Part shown: in pieces, positions 10,438 to 22,844 of the stretch | Layout: each line of letters begins with the position of its first letter | How positions within the stretch are numbered: the stretch's first letter is position 1 | DNA from: Byssochlamys sp. IMV 00236 | Lineage: Eukaryota > Ascomycota > Eurotiomycetes > Eurotiales > Thermoascaceae | Direction of reading: 5' to 3' | Assembly: GCA_001931875.2 (NCBI GenBank) | Contig: MSJH02000808.1 | Span: forward strand, 264,997 to 328,996 | DNA length: 64,000 nucleotides | Notes under the pieces: generated by a model | What the model saw: only the letters and a program-made list of their open reading frames with translations | Database searches by the model: none | What the model was told of the DNA's origin: nothing | Made by a program: the position numbers and the translations under genes

Positions 10438-13265
10438 TTACGAGTTCAAGTGATACGGCTGGTATCGCAGAGTGAAGACCAACGGTTCCGTAGACACAAT
10501 ATCTGTATCCTTCCGGAACAGGCTACCGTCCTTCGCCCCCCGATCAACCACCACGGCTCCCTCTTCTCCCTCTGCACCTCGTACCTCGCCAAGCAACACA
10601 CTGCCTGCGTACACGTCGATTACGACTTCGGTCTCCTGGGGAAGACCGTCCTCTGTCTGAGAATTGACAGCTCTGAAATGGAACGTGACAGGCGTCTCAA
10701 TCTTCTTTGTAGGGATTTCTTGCAGTTGCGTTCTCCTGTATGGGAAATACGCCTGCCCAGGAACGCAGCCCGTGTAGTTGTCAATGTCAGCGTTCCAAGC
10801 GGTGTACGCATAATCCGCCATAACCTGATAGTGTGTGCTCAGCAAAGTCTCCAAAATCGGCTCACAGACCAAAGACACAGAAGGTCGGCTTACCCTAGCG
10901 CGTTGCTTGACATCGTTTATCATGGTCCCATGCAGCGAAAATACTTGTGCATTTCCATCTTTCGACTTACTCAAAGATACTGTCTTCCTTGGCCCTCTCT
11001 CTGTGACGTGTGGATATGCGTCAGGCGTAAACCCTCTCTTATTGAAGTCTTTAAGCAAGATGGGCGCTGGTCTCGTGAGTCAGCTTAGATCCGCTGGTCT
11101 AATGTGTGTATACGGGTGCATGGGGAGCGCTTACGCAGAGGATCCTCCTCTGTGTTGAATCCGAGATACTTTCCACTCGGCTTGTGCAAGAAGCAGATAT
11201 CGACCTTGGAATTGACTGGCTTCCCTTCAAACCTCTTAAGCTTCTCACCAACATCCTTCTCGACATCACAGATCATGTCAGCAATAGACACAAGGTTATC
11301 TTGCTGGTCAATATTAGCAAACATATTCCGCAAAGCACCCTTAATGTTCTCACCTTCACCACGCGCCAGTTATAATACGATGAAACAGTCTTGCACCATG
11401 CGGGGGGACTGCGTCTCATTGTCAGCATATATTGGATCGCAGAAACTGGAAGCTGGGCAGTACTTATTGCAGAGGAGAGTGTCACCTCCTTTGGCATCCC
11501 ACGCCATCTGGCTATCAAACGCAGCGGAAGACGTCTCTTTTCTTTCATTAGTATCACTCCCATAGCCACCTTTGACGGTCGCCTGAACACCGGGCCCGGC
11601 GAAGGATATGCCGGCCGAGATTTTCAACCTCTTTGTCTTTTCTCCGATGTTGCTGCCCGTCACGGCAGCAGACTCTTGCGTGGAGTGCAGTCGGCCTCCA
11701 AGCTGGACCTTGGTGGAAAAGAAGGAACCTAAATCATTAAATACCGATCAAAAAGCGGAGCTGTATCACACGAACCAAATTTCCTCTTAAAGCTCCCAGC
11801 GTCCTCTCTCGAATTGATGTTCCTGAGATGTTCCTTGCATTCTTCGGTAAGCTCGAGACTGTCTTTGTCGAGGCTAACAATGACACGCGGAAACTAGACT
11901 TCTGCATTAGCTTGAGTCTTAGAAGGGGAAGCCTGGTTGAACACCGACGTTGTATGTAACGACCATATGATTGGTCTCCGTCTGGTTTCTTTTCTGGCTG
12001 CGTTCGCTGGTTTCGTATTCGTGCCCTCCAGAGACGCCTAAACTATATCCGTAGGCACCCCCTCCGCTACTTGTCTTAGCAATGGCCCATAACAACTAAA
12101 ACAATAAGAAAGCAGCAACGTACATAGCAACTTCGGATGAACTCTTGGACAAGGAGCTGGAAGCTATAGCCGACGCCACGGAGGATTTATGCTCGGAGAC
12201 GTCGACGTAGGAGTCGTCTGTGACAATGAACCGAGGTATGCGGAGCATTTCTGTCTGTGGACTTGGTCAGTAATGTCAACTCATCTGGCTCATTCGACGT
12301 ACTGTCTCTGTAGCCGACATTGTCCCAGCATTCTCGACGGGTTCATTCTCGCTGTCTTTATCATCGAAATAATACTCGATGGCGCGCTGCTTGAGTCGGA
12401 AGGCTGATCGCGTAAGCTCTTCTTTCCATACAATTGCGTAAGCTGAACACTCTTACTAGAAATGGCCCGTTCTACGCTCGCCGGAGACTCGATTGATGCT
12501 CTCCAGATAGTGTTGCCATGTAGAAGAGCGTTTGTCTCGGTCACGGCATGCCACTGCTCCTCAGACATATCAACTGGGTGACTGGTGCAAAGTCAGTGAT
12601 TCTCGGGTGACTATTGAAGGAAATGGGAGTCGGGGCTCACATGATGTTTCCGTTCCCAACCTCGGCCATAAAGTCTCGATGACTATAGGATCCCTTGAGT
12701 GATTCACGCGCGTTATCAGGCAGGAGTTCGGCTTTCTGTGATGATGTGAGCTCTCGATTTCAATGTCTCAATCTATTAATGCTGGGTGTACCTTTAATTC
12801 AAAATCAATCTTCTGCTTGAGAAACTCCTTTGTGCCTTCATCCATCTCGGTGACGCGTTTACGCGACCGGAGATAGATCCTGATATTTTCTTTCCCATTC
12901 TTGGGATTTTCCAAGACATCTAGCTGCTGGTCTTTGTTAACACCGGGCTCCTTGTCCTTGTTAGCGACCAGGTCAATATAGTCCGAGAAAGAAAGTGTAT
13001 CTTTGAGCTCAGCACCAGAAGTGGTGCAGAATTTACATGTCTTCCTGCAAATATTTAAGACGTATTCATTGCTTACTATTGCTGGGAGAACTTACTCGCG
13101 AAGAGTCAGGGCCTTGTTCGTCCGCAAATGGTCGCGGACCTCGGACAAGGTTTTCTCCTTCTCGATTTCCGGCACTGAGACGATTTTCTCGAGTTCAGCA
13201 GCCTTTGTGGCTTGATCCACAAAGTAGATGTCGAGGAGCAGCTTCTTGGTTTCCGGGGTTGTCAT
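10438..13265 (-). CDS. MACPF (perforin-like) domain protein
   Basis: Twelve exons (13265-13096, 13044-12792, 12735-12641, 12581-12457, 12403-12303, 12254-12124, 12069-11949, 11893-11776, 11728-11464, 11408-11354, 11303-11135, 11066-10438) sum to 743 aa in frame. The N-terminal ~250 residues are charged. The MACPF core follows: a Gly/Ser-rich strand (GGGAYGYSLGVSGG), a TYNFPRVIVSL segment, then RKFGSFFSTKVQLGGRL, the fungal counterpart of the Y-G-T-H-F...LGG signature. The core ends near NWRVVK. The C-terminal ~200 residues carry no domain I recognise. In other organisms MACPF proteins assemble into membrane rings that perforate membranes; fungal ones are often implicated in defence or toxicity. 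No signal peptide is evident. The FPRV and NNPPAW stretches appear only with the chosen introns, which supports the model; the 12124/12069 junction is the least certain. The gene looks intact. Confidence 0.8.
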
Positions 13266-14565
13266 TTTGGCGTTGTGGTAGTAGGTTTTGAGTGTGGACT
13301 GCAGCTTCAGGAAAGATGGAAGTGATGATGGGGAACACGACGAAGAGAGAGCTCCAAGACATATATATACCCAAAATAAGGTCCCAAAAGTACCATTACC
13401 CCCATGACAAGAGTCCAATCACTCTTTCACGATCTATAGGTGGCTGCGTGGCCGCTCAACTGAACAGTCCATCAGGATTGAGAAGTCGGCGTAGGATATT
13501 CCACCGGACAGGGCCAATCGATCCTAAACCAACGAGGTTCAGCAATGTGTCTGTTACAGAATTTAACCTTATCACAATCTTGCATTTTACCTTGACTAGC
13601 GTTTTATTCCTTAACGGGAACATGAATAGGCTCTATACAACATTGGTGGCGTCAAGCTTTTCTGTGACAACCACGCAGGATCATCACATTCCTTGCCACT
13701 GTTTCCCCGAAGAAGCTTCGGAGATGCGATGTGGAGGGCGGCAGCTATCATCGCGTGCGAACGTGCCGTCTTTCAGCTCTGTGAAAGTGTGTCAGTGATG
13801 TAGATCACACACTGCATGTTAACTACCTGGTTTGTGGGGAGTCAAATTAGAAGGATTTGAAATCGATTCCCCGTGCTTCTGCGTCATCGACGAGTACAAA
13901 TATCATAAACCTTGCCGATATACGTATTTCAGTAATTGACTGCCTATTACTCCGTATAATACATGCGAGAGAATGGGAACCTCCCGCAGCGATCTGCTTC
14001 AACTGCAGCACATTACCGTCATTATGTTTACCTGGTGGGTTATTGCAAATAGGGATCTGCAGGGCAACGAAAATGTAATTATACTCCGTATGGTGCACAT
14101 TATATGATCCATCAATTTTGCCACTCACATCATCTTCAAGTACAGCTGGCGCAGAATTGGAAGAATAGATTTACAAGGAAGCGAATGCTACCCCTCTCCC
14201 GATCTGAGAAGATATATGCAGGTGTTCTGAATTTCCGATCCAGCCAGCCACAACCCGATTTTGAACGCTTTAATCACTAGTTTAGTCATACCGTATTGCT
14301 GTAACTAACTATATGTAACTCTATACATTCTGCCTTATACAGGACCACGGTTGGCTGGAAGGCCGGCGGGTCCATCCGGCTATGGGTGAACTTTCCACTT
14401 TATTGGACGACTCAACGTACACTATATGTATATGGATGAATCCGCATATTATCGTATAATCAATGTTCAATTGATATTCAAGTTGCTGGTTGCCTCGTGG
14501 CCTTTATCTTCAGCTGGACCCACATTGCGGTGAACTGCCCCACCGTTTGGCAACTAAGTACTAAC
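13266..14565. other. intergenic; MACPF promoter side and boundary to the transposon block
   Basis: The region runs from the MACPF start to the left edge of the AT-rich element. A plus-strand frame of 168 codons (13292-13798) has no recognisable features and overlaps the promoter. The nonamer TACTCCGTA occurs at about 13948 and again near 14081. GC content falls towards the transposon boundary. Confidence 0.4.
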
Positions 14566-15392
14566 TAACGTAATTCACATACGAGCCGCCACTACATACG
14601 ACCTGCCACCCCATTTAATAATCTAGTTTTTAAATACATTTATCTCAACCATAATGCTATTAAATTAAATTAATTAACTAAATAGTCTATTTAAATATAT
14701 TTTTCTTCTATGCCCTAATAATCTGCATATTCTATACCCTTAGGGGGGGCGCATATATAATTAAATAGTCAATTCTCTAAGCATATTAGGGCTAGGGGGA
14801 GATATTTTAATTATTTCTTATTGCTATATAATTAATACAGATACTTTTTAAATAAAAAGGCCTTTTTTAGCAAGTATCTGCCTTCTAGATTAGGTCTATT
14901 TTTACTTTTTTTTCTTATTTTTATCTTATAATTCCTTATTTTTTTTATTAGTAAAATAGCATTATATATTATAACTTAGCAGCCTTTAATAAGTTAGTTT
15001 AATATATATTTAAAAGGACTTATTAGGCTTTAAGATTATATATAAAATAAAGTATTAATTAATAAAGCCTATTAATATAGATCTTTCCTAGTAATAGGGG
15101 TTTTTAGTATAAAATTCTAGCTTAAATTACTATCCTGGCTTAGAGAGGGGGTAAGTATTTAAAGCTAGATATTTAGCTTTAAAAATATTTAATCAGGTAA
15201 AAAGGATACTAAATTAGCTATTAAAAAGCTATTTTTAATTATCTTTAATTTAAAAGCTTTAATTTATATAATAAGATATATTTTAAAAAAGTTAAATTTA
15301 TTAATATAATTAATCTCGCGCTGTATTTTTATTTTAACTAACTAATTATATATATATTTTAAGACTATAAAATAGCTAATATTAAGCAGTTA

Positions 15393-15754
15393 TATTATAA
15401 ACTAGGGCTACAATACCTAATATTATAGACCTGCCAAGACCTAGGATAGAGAATACAGGATAATAAGATAACTAGATCTATATGTAATAGTTAGATTAAC
15501 TAAGTTATAGATAGAGCTATTAAGACTAAGTTATCTAGATAACCTAGTAGACTAAATAGATAAATAAATAACCCCCTAAAGAAATAAAAGTTAGACAAAT
15601 TAGTAATTTATTCTAATTACTATTAAACTAGATCTTTAACTCTACTATATATATATTGCTACTCGCCTACATCTTAACCTCTTATCTTATATTCTGTTTA
15701 ACTAGTTTACTAATTACCTCTAATTAAAAAGCTTTCTTATCTCAGCTCTTTATA
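15393..15754 (+). repeat. 5' LTR (362 bp)
   Basis: Direct repeat of 22483-22844 with the same length and scattered transition differences. Starts TATTATAAACTAGGGC and ends GCTCTTTATA. The differences between the LTRs are mainly C/T and G/A, as expected of RIP acting on each copy. Confidence 0.9.
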
Positions 15755-17999
15755 GTTTAAATTACTCAACTAATAATATATTAAGAAAAAAAAAATATTA
15801 AGAAGTAGTACTAGAGATTAGTATAAAGAATTTATATATAACCTAAGACTTACATAATTTAGATCTAAATCTAAATATAGTCTAGAGCTTAATACTTAAC
15901 TTAAACTAGCAAATATTACTAATCCTAAGTAATTAAAATTAGCTAATAATACTAGTCCTAACTAGCCCGGACTAGTAACTATTATAAGTTTAAAAAATCT
16001 AATAAATCTAAGAAATATTATAGACCTTAAGATTTAATAAGAATTAAATACTATTAATACTAGACCTACTACCTTATTAAATTCCTAGCATTAAGTTAAT
16101 AATATAGTAACAAGAGCTCTACTAAATATAACTTAAAGATTATTAGAAAAAATAAGTATAGCTGCAGTTATAAAGCTAATAAAATAAATAAATATAATTT
16201 CTAAATCTAGATCTATTATTAAACTACTTAAACCTTATTAATATTAAGCTAAAAATCTAAATAGCTATTATTATTAATACTGCTATATAAAGTAATACTT
16301 TACCTATAATATATTAATATTTTAAATTAAGGCTAATAAAATAAATTATACTATTATATTACTTTTAGATAAATATATAATAGCTTAAAATTATAAACCC
16401 CCTATTTTAGCTATAATTTTATAATAGGGATTATAATAATAGCTATTAGATTATCTTAAGAATTTATAATATTAACCCTAAATAATAGCTATATAATTCT
16501 AAGGATTAAAGTAATAATAAGAACAGACTATTTAAGACTTTCTTAATAAATTTAAGCTTTATAAAGCTAAATTAGGCCTAAAAGAAAATATCTAAAGCTA
16601 AACCTTCTTCTTTATATTATAGGAAGATATATAGAATTAGCTATTTAAATATATAAAGATTTTAATTAATATATAAAAACTAGCTTTAAAAGCTATAGTT
16701 ATTAAATAGAGCCTTAAAAGCTTTATTAAATTTTAACTAAAGGACTTTAAAAAAAAAAAATTTTATCCTTATATAAAAGATAAGCAGAGAAGTAAATTAT
16801 TTTAATTAAATTTTATAAAGACTTTCTACTTTATAAAGACTTCTTTAAAATATAAAATAAAAAAGTTTAGATTTATAAAAAAGCAAGAATAATTAAAGAA
16901 AGAGAAATAATATTTTAATTATAAAGAGTAGAAATATATTAATAGATAATATTTTAAAAAAAATAAAAAGAGCTAAGATTTAAAAAAAAACTCTAAATCC
17001 TTTAAAAAAAAAGAAATTAGGCTTAAGATATTTTAATACCTTAATAATATAGAATTAAAGTTTATAATAATAATAAGAGTATTAATTAAGAGTTATACTA
17101 TAAAAATAAATATACTCTTTAACTCTTAAGCATATAATAACTTTATTAATTATAATTTCTTAATATACTATAAATACTAAGGATTCTCCTAATAGTTAAT
17201 TAGGCATATTTTATAAATAAGAGACTAAATAATACTAATCTATAGTAACTTCCCAATTATTATTAAGATAAAAGATTTAAAGGAGAAGATAAAATAATAT
17301 AAGATTAACTTTTAGATTATTTCTATATAAAAACCTAATATAGTTAGAAAGAATTAAAATATAATCCTAAGATTACTATAATTATACTAGAATAATTTTA
17401 TTATAAATTAGAAATACTTAACTTAGAGATACTAGTAAGAGGCTTTATCCTAGATTAAGATTTAAACCTTATAAGTATTTATAGAAATAGCATAAGATTA
17501 ACTAATTTATTATATATAAGAAAAATATATTAAGATAAATATAAAAGAAATTTAACTTCTCTTATATTATATATAATTCTAAGATATTTTTTTAAAAAAA
17601 AGAGCTAAAATATTACCTCTACTAAAAAATATTAAGATTTATATAATTAAGCTAATTAATAATAAGATATTGCTATAAGGGCCTTTATACCTATACTCTA
17701 CTAAAGAATTAAATATATTATAAAAATATTTAGAAAATATATAATAATAAGGTTAAATCTAGGCTTTAACTAACTTAGCTAGATTACTAATTATTTTTAT
17801 CCTTAAAAAAGATAATAAACTATATTTATATATTAATTATTAAGGATTAAATACCTAAATAATTAAGAATTATTATCTACTACTATAGATAAATAAAATA
17901 TTAGATTAATTAATAAGCGTAAAATTCTTTATAAAACTTAATCTTTAAGAAGCCTATTATAAGATCTATATATAAAGAGGAGATAAATAAAAAATAATA

Positions 18000-18350
18000 T
18001 TTAGAACCTAATATAGCTATTTTAAATATCTTATTATATTATTTAGACTATATAATACTCTAGCTATATTTTAAGCCTATATTAATATAGCACTAAGGGG
18101 CCTATTAAATATCTGCTATATTATATACTTAAATAATATTTTAATCTTCTTAATAAATAAGAAAGAATATAAATAATATATCTTTAAAATACTAGAGAGA
18201 CTTTATAAATATAATTTATATATAAAGCTAAGTAAATATAAATTCTATAAGAAAAAAGTTTCTTTCTTTAGATTTATTATAAGATAAGATAGAATTAAAA
18301 TAAATCTTTTTAAAATTAAAATAATTTATAATTAGCCTATATTAAAGACC
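18000..18350 (+). pseudogene. reverse transcriptase remnant
   Basis: In the plus frame through 18126-18137 the catalytic Y-L-D-D box reads Y-L-N-N and is followed by ILIF. A stretch with the ERLYKYNLYIKLSK pattern typical of the Ty3/Gypsy palm/thumb follows. In-frame TAA/TAG codons interrupt it at sites where CAA/CAG or TGG would be expected. Not functional. Confidence 0.75.
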
Positions 18351-20639
18351 TTTTATAATATTTAGATCTTCTTAAGATTTATAAGTTTTTTTAAAAGATT
18401 TATTTATAATTACTTTACTATTATAATATTATTAATAGACTTACTTAAAGACAGTAAAAATAATAAAAAGATAAGCTTATTAAAATAAATACTTAAAGTA
18501 TAAAAAATATTTAATAATTTAAAAACTATATTTATTAAACCGCTAATATTATAATATTATAATTTAGAGAAGCTAATTATAATAGCTATAGATATCTTAG
18601 GATTTACTTTAGCTGCTATTTTACTATAACTTATAAATAAGATAATAAGATAATAATACTTAATCATATACTTCTTAAAAAAATTTACTAAAATTAAATA
18701 TTAATATAAAGTATATAACTAAGAATTATTAATAATAGTTAAAGCTTTTAAGTATTAAAGATACTATTTAGATAATAATAAATACCCTGCTTAAATATAA
18801 ACTAACTATATAAACCTGCGCTACTTCTTTATAATAAAAATTTTAAATAATAAATAAGTAAGATAGGCAAAGCTATTAGCAGGCTATAACTTTTATATTA
18901 AATATAAGCTAGATTATTTAAATATAACAGATATACTATCTTAGAGATTAGATTATAAACCCTTAAAAAAGGAATAAGAGATTAGATTATTGCTTATCTT
19001 ATAGAAAAAATTAAAATTATATATTTTAAATAAAGAAAAGAGTATAGGTAGTTATAAATACTTATTATTAAGACTATTAGTATTAAAAATTATTAATAAA
19101 GAAATAATCTAAAATCTTCTAAAACTTAATCTTTTAAAGTTATTTAAATAGCTCTAATAAAGGAATACCTTTATATTAAAAAAAATTAGTAATTTAGAGA
19201 CTAATTAATCTAAAAGCTCTAAATAAATTATAGATAATAAGGGTCTGCTATAGAGACAGGATTAAATTTATATCCTAGATAAATATTTACTAAAACTAGA
19301 ATTATTATAAATTTATTATAATAATCTATATACTAGCTATTAAGGAGTTAAAACTATAGAAGAGTTACTTAAGCAAAAGTTCTATTAGCTAAGTATATAG
19401 AATAATATATAGAAATATATAAAGACCTATAATATCTATAAAAGGAATTAAATTCCTAGATATAAGCTATATAGATAATTAAGCTTATTATCTATAATAG
19501 AAAGACTTTAGCAGAGTATATTAATAAACTTTATTATTAGCTTGCTATTATTAACTTAATAAAGAGTTAAATATAATATAATTCTAGTAATTATAGACTA
19601 ATACTCTAAGATAGCTTTATATATTCTAATTTAAGAAATAATTATAGCAGAAGATCTAGCTAACCTAATTATAAAAAGGGTATATTATTAATTTAGTCCC
19701 CTAATATTAATTATCTCTAATTAGAGATTAGTATTTATTAGTAGATATTAGACTAAGCTTTATTAATATATATAAATTACCTAATTAATAAGTATTATTT
19801 TTTATTTATAAATAGATAGGCAGATAAAGTGCTAGAATTAGATCTTAAAGTATTATTTAAAGATATATATAAATTATTATTAAGATAATTAGGTATTATT
19901 ATTAGATACAGCGGAATATACTTATAATAATATAAAATATTCTATTATTAAATACTTGCTATTTAAAGCCCTTTATAGCTTTAACTCTAATAGCTGAGAT
20001 AAATATAATATAAAAACAAGGTTAAATATTCTTATTATTAAGGAATAACTTAAGGAATTAATAGATACTAGGGCAGAGTTAGAAAAGTACTTATAATATA
20101 CTATTAAGATATAAGTAAAGTACTATAATAAAAAGCATATGCCTAAATTATATAAAATAGGAGATTAAGTTCTTTTATTAATAAAGAATTTACAAACTAA
20201 TTAATTTAATAAGAAGTTAAATTACTAATTTTCTAGATCTTATAAAATAATTAAAATAATTAGAAAATAAGTATACTAATTATAATTACTGAAAAGCCTA
20301 GGCAAAATATATTTAATATTTTATATATTCCTACTAAAGCCTTATAATTAATAAGAAGGGATAAAACCTAAATAGCTAAATTTAATTTTTATTAATAAAG
20401 AATAAAAATAGGAGATAAAAAAAATTCTTAATAAATAAACCTTTTATAAGAAGATATAGTTCCTAATAAAATAAAAAAAATATTTTTTATATAAGAACTT
20501 ATAGCAGCTATTAGAAGATCTTATATATATAATTAAAGCTTTAGAGGAATATTGCAGTAAGAATCTTAATAAGACTCTTAATATAAGTAAGCCGTTTAAG
20601 TAAAGGCAATATAAAAAAAAGTTAAAAAATAAAAAATAA

Positions 20640-22467
20640 AGTAAGATAAATAGATAATAATACTTTTTTTCTTATTAGATTTTTTAATTATTATTAAATA
20701 TATTGCTATATATATTACTTTTTCTCTAATTTTCTTATTAAATTTAGGAGTTTTAAAGAGAATATAAACTATAGAAAAAAGGAATTTTAATAAAAATAAT
20801 TTAATTTAACTAAGCTAGCCTTAGCTAAGGCTCTAAATATAGGCCTATAAAATCCTTTTATTTAGCTATTTTATTACTATAAAACCCCTTAATAATCTCT
20901 TTCTCTTCCTTATTAAAGAGTAGAGGCAGTCCCTATAATTAGGCAAATATATTACCTATATATAAAAGGTTATAGTTTAATAAATAGAGTATTTATTATA
21001 ATTTTTAGAAGAGATATAATAACTCTAATTTAAAATATAATAGGATTAATAAGATAATAATAGTATTAAGCTAGTATCTAATAGTTTTAGATATAGATTT
21101 TTATATATATATCTCTATAAAAAAGATATATATATTTATAGTCTTATTAAAAGACTCTAAATTACTTAAAAGATAAGCCTCTTAGCTAAAACTTTAAATA
21201 TAAGTTAACTCGGCCTTATATATTAATAGTATAGGGATATATAGCTTATAAAGGCCCTTATAATAAAGATACTTTATATTAATATAAGGATAAATATATT
21301 ATTATTTAAGATCTTGCACTAAGGCCTTTAAATAATAAAAATATATCTCTTATAAAATAGGAGAAAAGTCTTTAACTAAACTTTTTAAGCTAAAAGAATT
21401 TATAATAGAGTTTATCTTAAAGATAATAAGATAATCTATTACTATATTAGCATTAGTAATAATAATTAATATTATTATTTTAGTAAGAGCTAAATTAATC
21501 TAGAGAGAAAATATTTTAATAATAGCTTTAACTCTAGGAATAAGACTTATAATAATATCTTAAGTTCTCTAAGTCTCTATATTAAGGACCTTCTTTACCT
21601 TTAATCTTTTTTATAGTTTTTTAGCTAATTAAATAAAAGTTTCTTTTATTATAAGTATAGTAAAAGTAATATTATTATAATTATATTTTAACCTCTAAAA
21701 AAGATATAATAAACTAGCCTATATCTTCTTATATATAAGAGGAATTATATTACTAAATATAAACTAATCCCTATATATTTTAAGTAAGAAGTACTCTTTT
21801 ATTAAGGAGTTCTCTATAAATACCCCTAATAAAGATATTCTACTATTATTATTAATAGCAGTAAATAGTATAATCTATAAAAAAGAAATTATCTATTTTA
21901 ATATTATAGCGGCAGTTAGAGATATAGGAAAAAAAATTAAATTAAGCTATTTCTTATCTTTATTAAACTAGCTATAAAAGAATTAAACTTTAGCTATTAT
22001 AAAGGCAAGCATAGGGATCTTATTAAGAGAGCCTAAAAGAAATAAAATATGCTTAAAATACTTAAGAAGCATAGCTATACTAATTAGCACTATTATATAA
22101 ACCTAAAGGATTATAACTTATATTAAGTGCACATATAGAACCTATAAAGAAAATAACTTAAAAATCCTATTTTTAATATACTTATATAATTATTAATACT
22201 TTCTATAGATAGATTACTAAAAATAATATTAAATAAGCTATAGAAATAAAAAAAGAATAGCTTAATATATAAGTAAAAGAATAAGAGTTAGTTAGTAAAA
22301 AAAAAAAAATATTCTTAATCTTTTAGATAAAAATATTAAAATAAAGCTAATATTAGATAAATTTATATAACAAATATACTTTAATAATAACTTATTACTA
22401 TTACTACAGCTATGCTAAATATCTAAATCTATATAATAAACTTTATATAGCTTAAGATAAGCCTTTT
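20640..22467 (-). pseudogene. possible antisense reading frame inside the retroelement
   Basis: Between the chromodomain remnant and the polypurine tract, the minus strand can be read as a long protein-like frame, most clearly from about 21920 down to 21110. The interruptions are TAG/TAA codons that C-to-T change would make from CAG/CAA. Segments such as GVFIENSLIKEYFLL look like normal protein. I do not recognise a family. It could be an additional antisense ORF of the retroelement or a captured gene. In such A+T-rich DNA a chance frame cannot be excluded. Confidence 0.35.
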
Positions 22468-22482
22468 AAAGGGGGGAGATAT

Positions 22483-22844
22483 TATTATAAACTAGGGCTA
22501 TAATACCTAATATTATAGATCTGCTAAGACTTAAGATAGAGGATATAGGATAATAAGATAACTAGATCTATATATAATAATTAGATTAGCTAAGTTATAG
22601 ATAGAGCTATTAAGACTAAATTATCTAAATAACCTAGTAGACTAAATAAATAAATAAATAACCCCCTAGAGAAATAGAAGTTAGACAGATTAGTAATTTA
22701 TTCTAATTATTACTAAACTAGACTTTTAACTTTATTATATGTATATTGCTACTCGCCTATATCTTAACCTCTTATCTTATATTCTGTTTAACTAGTTCAC
22801 TAGTTACCTCCGATTAAAGAGCTTTCTTACCCTAGCTCTTTATA
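22483..22844 (+). repeat. 3' LTR (362 bp)
   Basis: Partner of the 5' LTR. It is preceded by a G-rich polypurine tract at about 22468-22479 and followed directly by a 17-bp copy (CTAATATTAAGCAGTTA) of the sequence that also precedes the 5' LTR (15376-15392). Confidence 0.9.

Larger units (their letters stand above)
15393..22844 (+). mobile_element. RIP-degraded Ty3/Gypsy chromovirus inserted in TIR element copy 1
   Basis: A 7452-bp element bounded by two direct 362-bp LTRs (15393-15754 and 22483-22844). LTRs begin TATTATAAAC and end CTCTTTATA, which fits TG...CA after RIP. A polypurine tract (AAAGGGGGGAGA, about 22468-22479) precedes the 3' LTR. Reading through RIP stops on the plus strand shows a reverse transcriptase with Y-L-N-N at 18126-18137, the YLDD box with both Asp codons mutated G to A. 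An integrase C-terminal module with G-D-x-V-L-L follows near 20158-20181, then a chromodomain-like segment at about 20400-20580. The order RT, integrase, chromodomain defines a Ty3/Gypsy chromovirus. All frames are broken by TAA/TAG, so the element is dead. About 1.8 kb after the chromodomain is not explained by this layout. Confidence 0.9.

Noticed and set aside
13292..13798. 168-codon plus-strand frame at the MACPF promoter
   Set aside because: Overlaps the 5' end and promoter of the MACPF gene and has no recognisable sequence features.
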